Source: Alphaproteobacteria bacterium (GTDB taxonomy: Bacteria > Pseudomonadota > Alphaproteobacteria > Reyranellales > Reyranellaceae). Taken from it: DNA of 7,121 nt. The translations under genes were made by a program, and so were the position numbers. The notes beneath the pieces were generated by a model, which did no database searches, was not told the origin of the DNA, and worked only from the letters and a program-made list of their open reading frames with translations. This document shows positions 5,725 to 7,121 of the stretch, piece by piece. Within the stretch, counting starts at the first letter, position 1. The number at the start of each line of letters is the position of its first letter. The DNA lies in assembly GCA_005884705.1 (NCBI GenBank), contig VBAF01000305.1, positions 1-7,121 of the forward strand. The letters run 5' to 3'.

Positions 5725-5991
5725 TTGTCGAAAGAACCAACCAAAGAACCCACCGTTCCTAAGGCCATTGCCGGCCTGTCGTTCGAGGACGCGCTGAAGG
5801 AGCTGGAGGCCATCGTCCAGCAGCTCGAGCGGGGCCAGGTGAAGCTCGACGAGGCGATCACGGCCTACGAGCGCGGCGCGCTGCTCAAGCGCCACTGCGA
5901 GCAGAAGCTCGCCGAGGCCAAGATGAAGGTCGAGAAGATCGTCTTCGCCGCCGACGGCACGGTCAGCAGCCAGCCGGCCGAAACAGGCTGA
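5725..5991 (+). CDS. xseB: Exodeoxyribonuclease VII small subunit
   Basis: This 88-residue protein matches XseB along its core: LSFEDALKELEAIVQQLERGQVKLDEAITAYERGALLKRHCEQKLAEAKMKVEKI (about 18-72), two amphipathic helices that bind the XseA large subunit. Exonuclease VII degrades single-stranded DNA from both ends in the cytoplasm; XseA is not in the window. The start is a TTG at 5725, with AGAGG at 5712-5716 as a plausible ribosome-binding site. No ATG or GTG fits, because the next in-frame ATG is deep in the second helix. The N-terminal extension carries a tandem KEPTKEPT. The ispA gene starts 15 bp downstream, giving the familiar xseB-ispA-dxs order. The length is normal. Confidence 0.93.
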   Translation: MSKEPTKEPTVPKAIAGLSFEDALKELEAIVQQLERGQVKLDEAITAYERGALLKRHCEQKLAEAKMKVEKIVFAADGTVSSQPAETG

Positions 5992-6006
5992 GTACGTTAT
6001 CGTTCC

Positions 6007-6912
6007 ATGCCCTTGTCGTCGTTCAGCGCCTTCGAGCCGGCCCTGGCCCACGCCGCCGTGTCGACCGAGCAGACCATGGAGCGCCTGCTGCCGCGCGGCG
6101 ACAGCGACGAAGCGCGGGTGTTCGAGGCCATGCGCTATTCCAGCCTCGGCGGCGGCAAGCGGCTACGCGCCTTTTTCGTGCTGGCCGGCGCCACGCTATT
6201 CAAGGTCGGCGCGATGCCGGCGCTGCGCACCGCCAGCGCCGTCGAGTTCCTGCATGCCTATTCGCTGATCCACGACGATCTGCCGGCGATGGACGACGAC
6301 GACCTGCGGCGCGGCAAGCCCGCCTGTCACAGGCAGTTCGACGAGGCGACGGCGATCCTGGCCGGCGACGCGCTGCAGGCGCTGGCCTTCGAGGTGCTGG
6401 CGCACGAGGCGACGCATGGCGACCCGGCGGTGCGCGTGGCGCTGGTGTCGGAGCTCGCCAAGGCGGCCGGCGCGCACGGCATGGTGGGCGGCCAGATGCT
6501 CGACCTCCTGGCCGAGACGCAGACCGACCTGTCGATCGGTGCGATCACCCGCCTGCAGCGGCTCAAGACCGGCGCCCTGATCTCCTACTCCTGCGCGGCC
6601 GGGGCGATCCTCGGCAAGGCGGCCGACTCCCTGCGGGTTGCGCTTGCAGCCTATGCGCACGATCTTGGCTTGGCGTTCCAGATCGTCGACGACCTGCTCG
6701 ACGTCGAAGGCAGCGTCGAGGAGCTCGGCAAGGCGACCAACAAGGACACCGCGGCCGGCAAGGCGACGTTCGTGTCGATCCTCGGGCGGGAGCGGGCCCG
6801 GGCGCAGGCTTCCCTGCTGGCGCAGCAGGCCTCGGCGCATCTCGAGCCGTTCGGCGCCGCGGCAGGCCTGCTGCGGCAGGCGACGCGATTTGTGGTAGAG
6901 CGGCGCGCATGA
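6007..6912 (+). CDS. ispA: Farnesyl diphosphate synthase (short-chain polyprenyl synthase)
   Basis: This 301-residue protein condenses IPP with DMAPP and GPP to make C15 FPP for undecaprenyl phosphate, quinone side chains and hopanoids. Visible motifs are GGGKRLRAF (48-56, diphosphate binding), the first aspartate-rich motif DDLPAMD (90-96) followed by DDDLRRGKPACH, KTG (188-190), and FQIVDDLLD (224-232) with the second Asp-rich motif DDxxD. The DDx4D spacing and a Tyr five residues before the first motif are typical of bacterial type II FPP synthases, so C15 is the likely main product. GGPP cannot be excluded from sequence alone. No strong Shine-Dalgarno sequence precedes the ATG at 6007, so translation may depend on coupling with xseB 15 bp upstream. 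The length is standard. Confidence 0.94.
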   Translation: MPLSSFSAFEPALAHAAVSTEQTMERLLPRGDSDEARVFEAMRYSSLGGGKRLRAFFVLAGATLFKVGAMPALRTASAVEFLHAYSLIHDDLPAMDDDDLRRGKPACHRQFDEATAILAGDALQALAFEVLAHEATHGDPAVRVALVSELAKAAGAHGMVGGQMLDLLAETQTDLSIGAITRLQRLKTGALISYSCAAGAILGKAADSLRVALAAYAHDLGLAFQIVDDLLDVEGSVEELGKATNKDTAAGKATFVSILGRERARAQASLLAQQASAHLEPFGAAAGLLRQATRFVVERRA

Positions 6913-6939
6913 GCCGCGGCCGGAAGGTATAGTGAAGGC

Positions 6940-7121
6940 ATGACTGGGCAGAGCACGACGCCGCTCCTCGATACCGTCGACATCCCGGCCGACATCCGTC
7001 GGCTGCGGGCCGACCAGCTGCGCCAGCTCGCCGACGAGCTGCGCCAGGAGACGATTTCCGCGGTTTCGGTGACCGGCGGCCATCTCGGCGCGGGTCTCGG
7101 CGTGGTCGAGCTCACCGTGGC
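6940..7121 (+). CDS. dxs: 1-deoxy-D-xylulose-5-phosphate synthase, N-terminal fragment
   Basis: Only the first 60 codons are in the window; the gene continues past the right edge. The text TPLLDTVDIPADIRRLRADQL, then QLADELRQETISAVSVTGGHLGAGLGVVELTV, is the very conserved beginning of DXP synthase. The His of GGHLGAGLG is an active-site residue near the thiamine diphosphate. The enzyme makes DXP from pyruvate and glyceraldehyde-3-phosphate as the first step of the MEP isoprenoid pathway, and so feeds IspA just upstream. The ATG at 6940 lies 27 bp after the ispA stop, with GGAAGG at 6922-6927 as a somewhat distant ribosome-binding site. No other start fits. Identification is firm despite the truncation. 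Confidence 0.93.
   Translation, partial: MTGQSTTPLLDTVDIPADIRRLRADQLRQLADELRQETISAVSVTGGHLGAGLGVVELTV

Noticed and set aside
3058..5762. Long + strand open frames overlapping the M81, reductase and IclR genes.
   Set aside because: The recognised proteins account for these bases in other frames. The long frames give low-complexity Arg/Ala-rich text, apart from one that simply contains the real reductase at its end.
5555..5762. Possible small protein from an ATG at 5555 into the xseB start region.
   Set aside because: There is no ribosome-binding site and no recognisable sequence, and it overlaps the xseB start in another frame.
1..7121. Signs of a mobile element or defence system (transposase, integrase, CRISPR, tRNA attachment site).
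   Set aside because: No such genes, terminal repeats or RNA genes were found. The rearranged left end has no insertion sequence at its visible breakpoint.

Overview
The window is GC-rich, densely coding bacterial DNA. The strongest taxonomic clue is the right end, where xseB, ispA and dxs run in that order on the + strand. This arrangement is common in proteobacteria. Together with the GC-rich codon use and the M20/M81 hydrolase cluster it suggests an alphaproteobacterium, perhaps Rhodospirillales or Reyranella-like. The genus is a guess from memory of gene content, not a database result.

Left region (1-1637): two genes are broken and rearranged. The N-terminal half of an M20-family metallopeptidase is on the - strand and runs off the left edge. 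It is divergent from the first ~88 residues of an iron-containing alcohol dehydrogenase / maleylacetate reductase-like protein on the + strand. At about 1002-1011 that reading frame stops making family sense, and in another frame the C-terminal half of an M20 peptidase begins. The two M20 halves are complementary and lie on opposite strands. The simplest reading is an inversion of the segment carrying both 5' ends, with one breakpoint at 1002-1011 in a GCGCGCGGC-type microhomology and the other just left of the window. The inversion could be real or a chimera from amplification or assembly.

Middle region (1760-4530): three + strand genes follow closely. They encode a carboxymuconolactone decarboxylase-like protein lacking CxxC, an M81 (MlrC-like) metallopeptidase, and a RibD C-terminal/dihydrofolate-reductase-like oxidoreductase that overlaps the M81 stop codon by ATGA. 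With the upstream M20 gene they look like a small catabolic operon for an unknown, perhaps amide- or peptide-containing, substrate. An IclR-family regulator (- strand) converges on the operon, separated by a perfect 10-bp hairpin.

Right region (5484-7121): a 241-bp divergent intergenic region separates the IclR gene from the housekeeping set. This set is xseB (exonuclease VII small subunit, TTG start), ispA (farnesyl diphosphate synthase) and the first 60 codons of dxs (DXP synthase). These supply a DNA-repair subunit and isoprenoid precursors. I see no RNA genes, insertion sequences, CRISPR arrays or phage genes, and no complete novel system. The most notable features are the rearranged left end and the uncharacterised hydrolase cluster.
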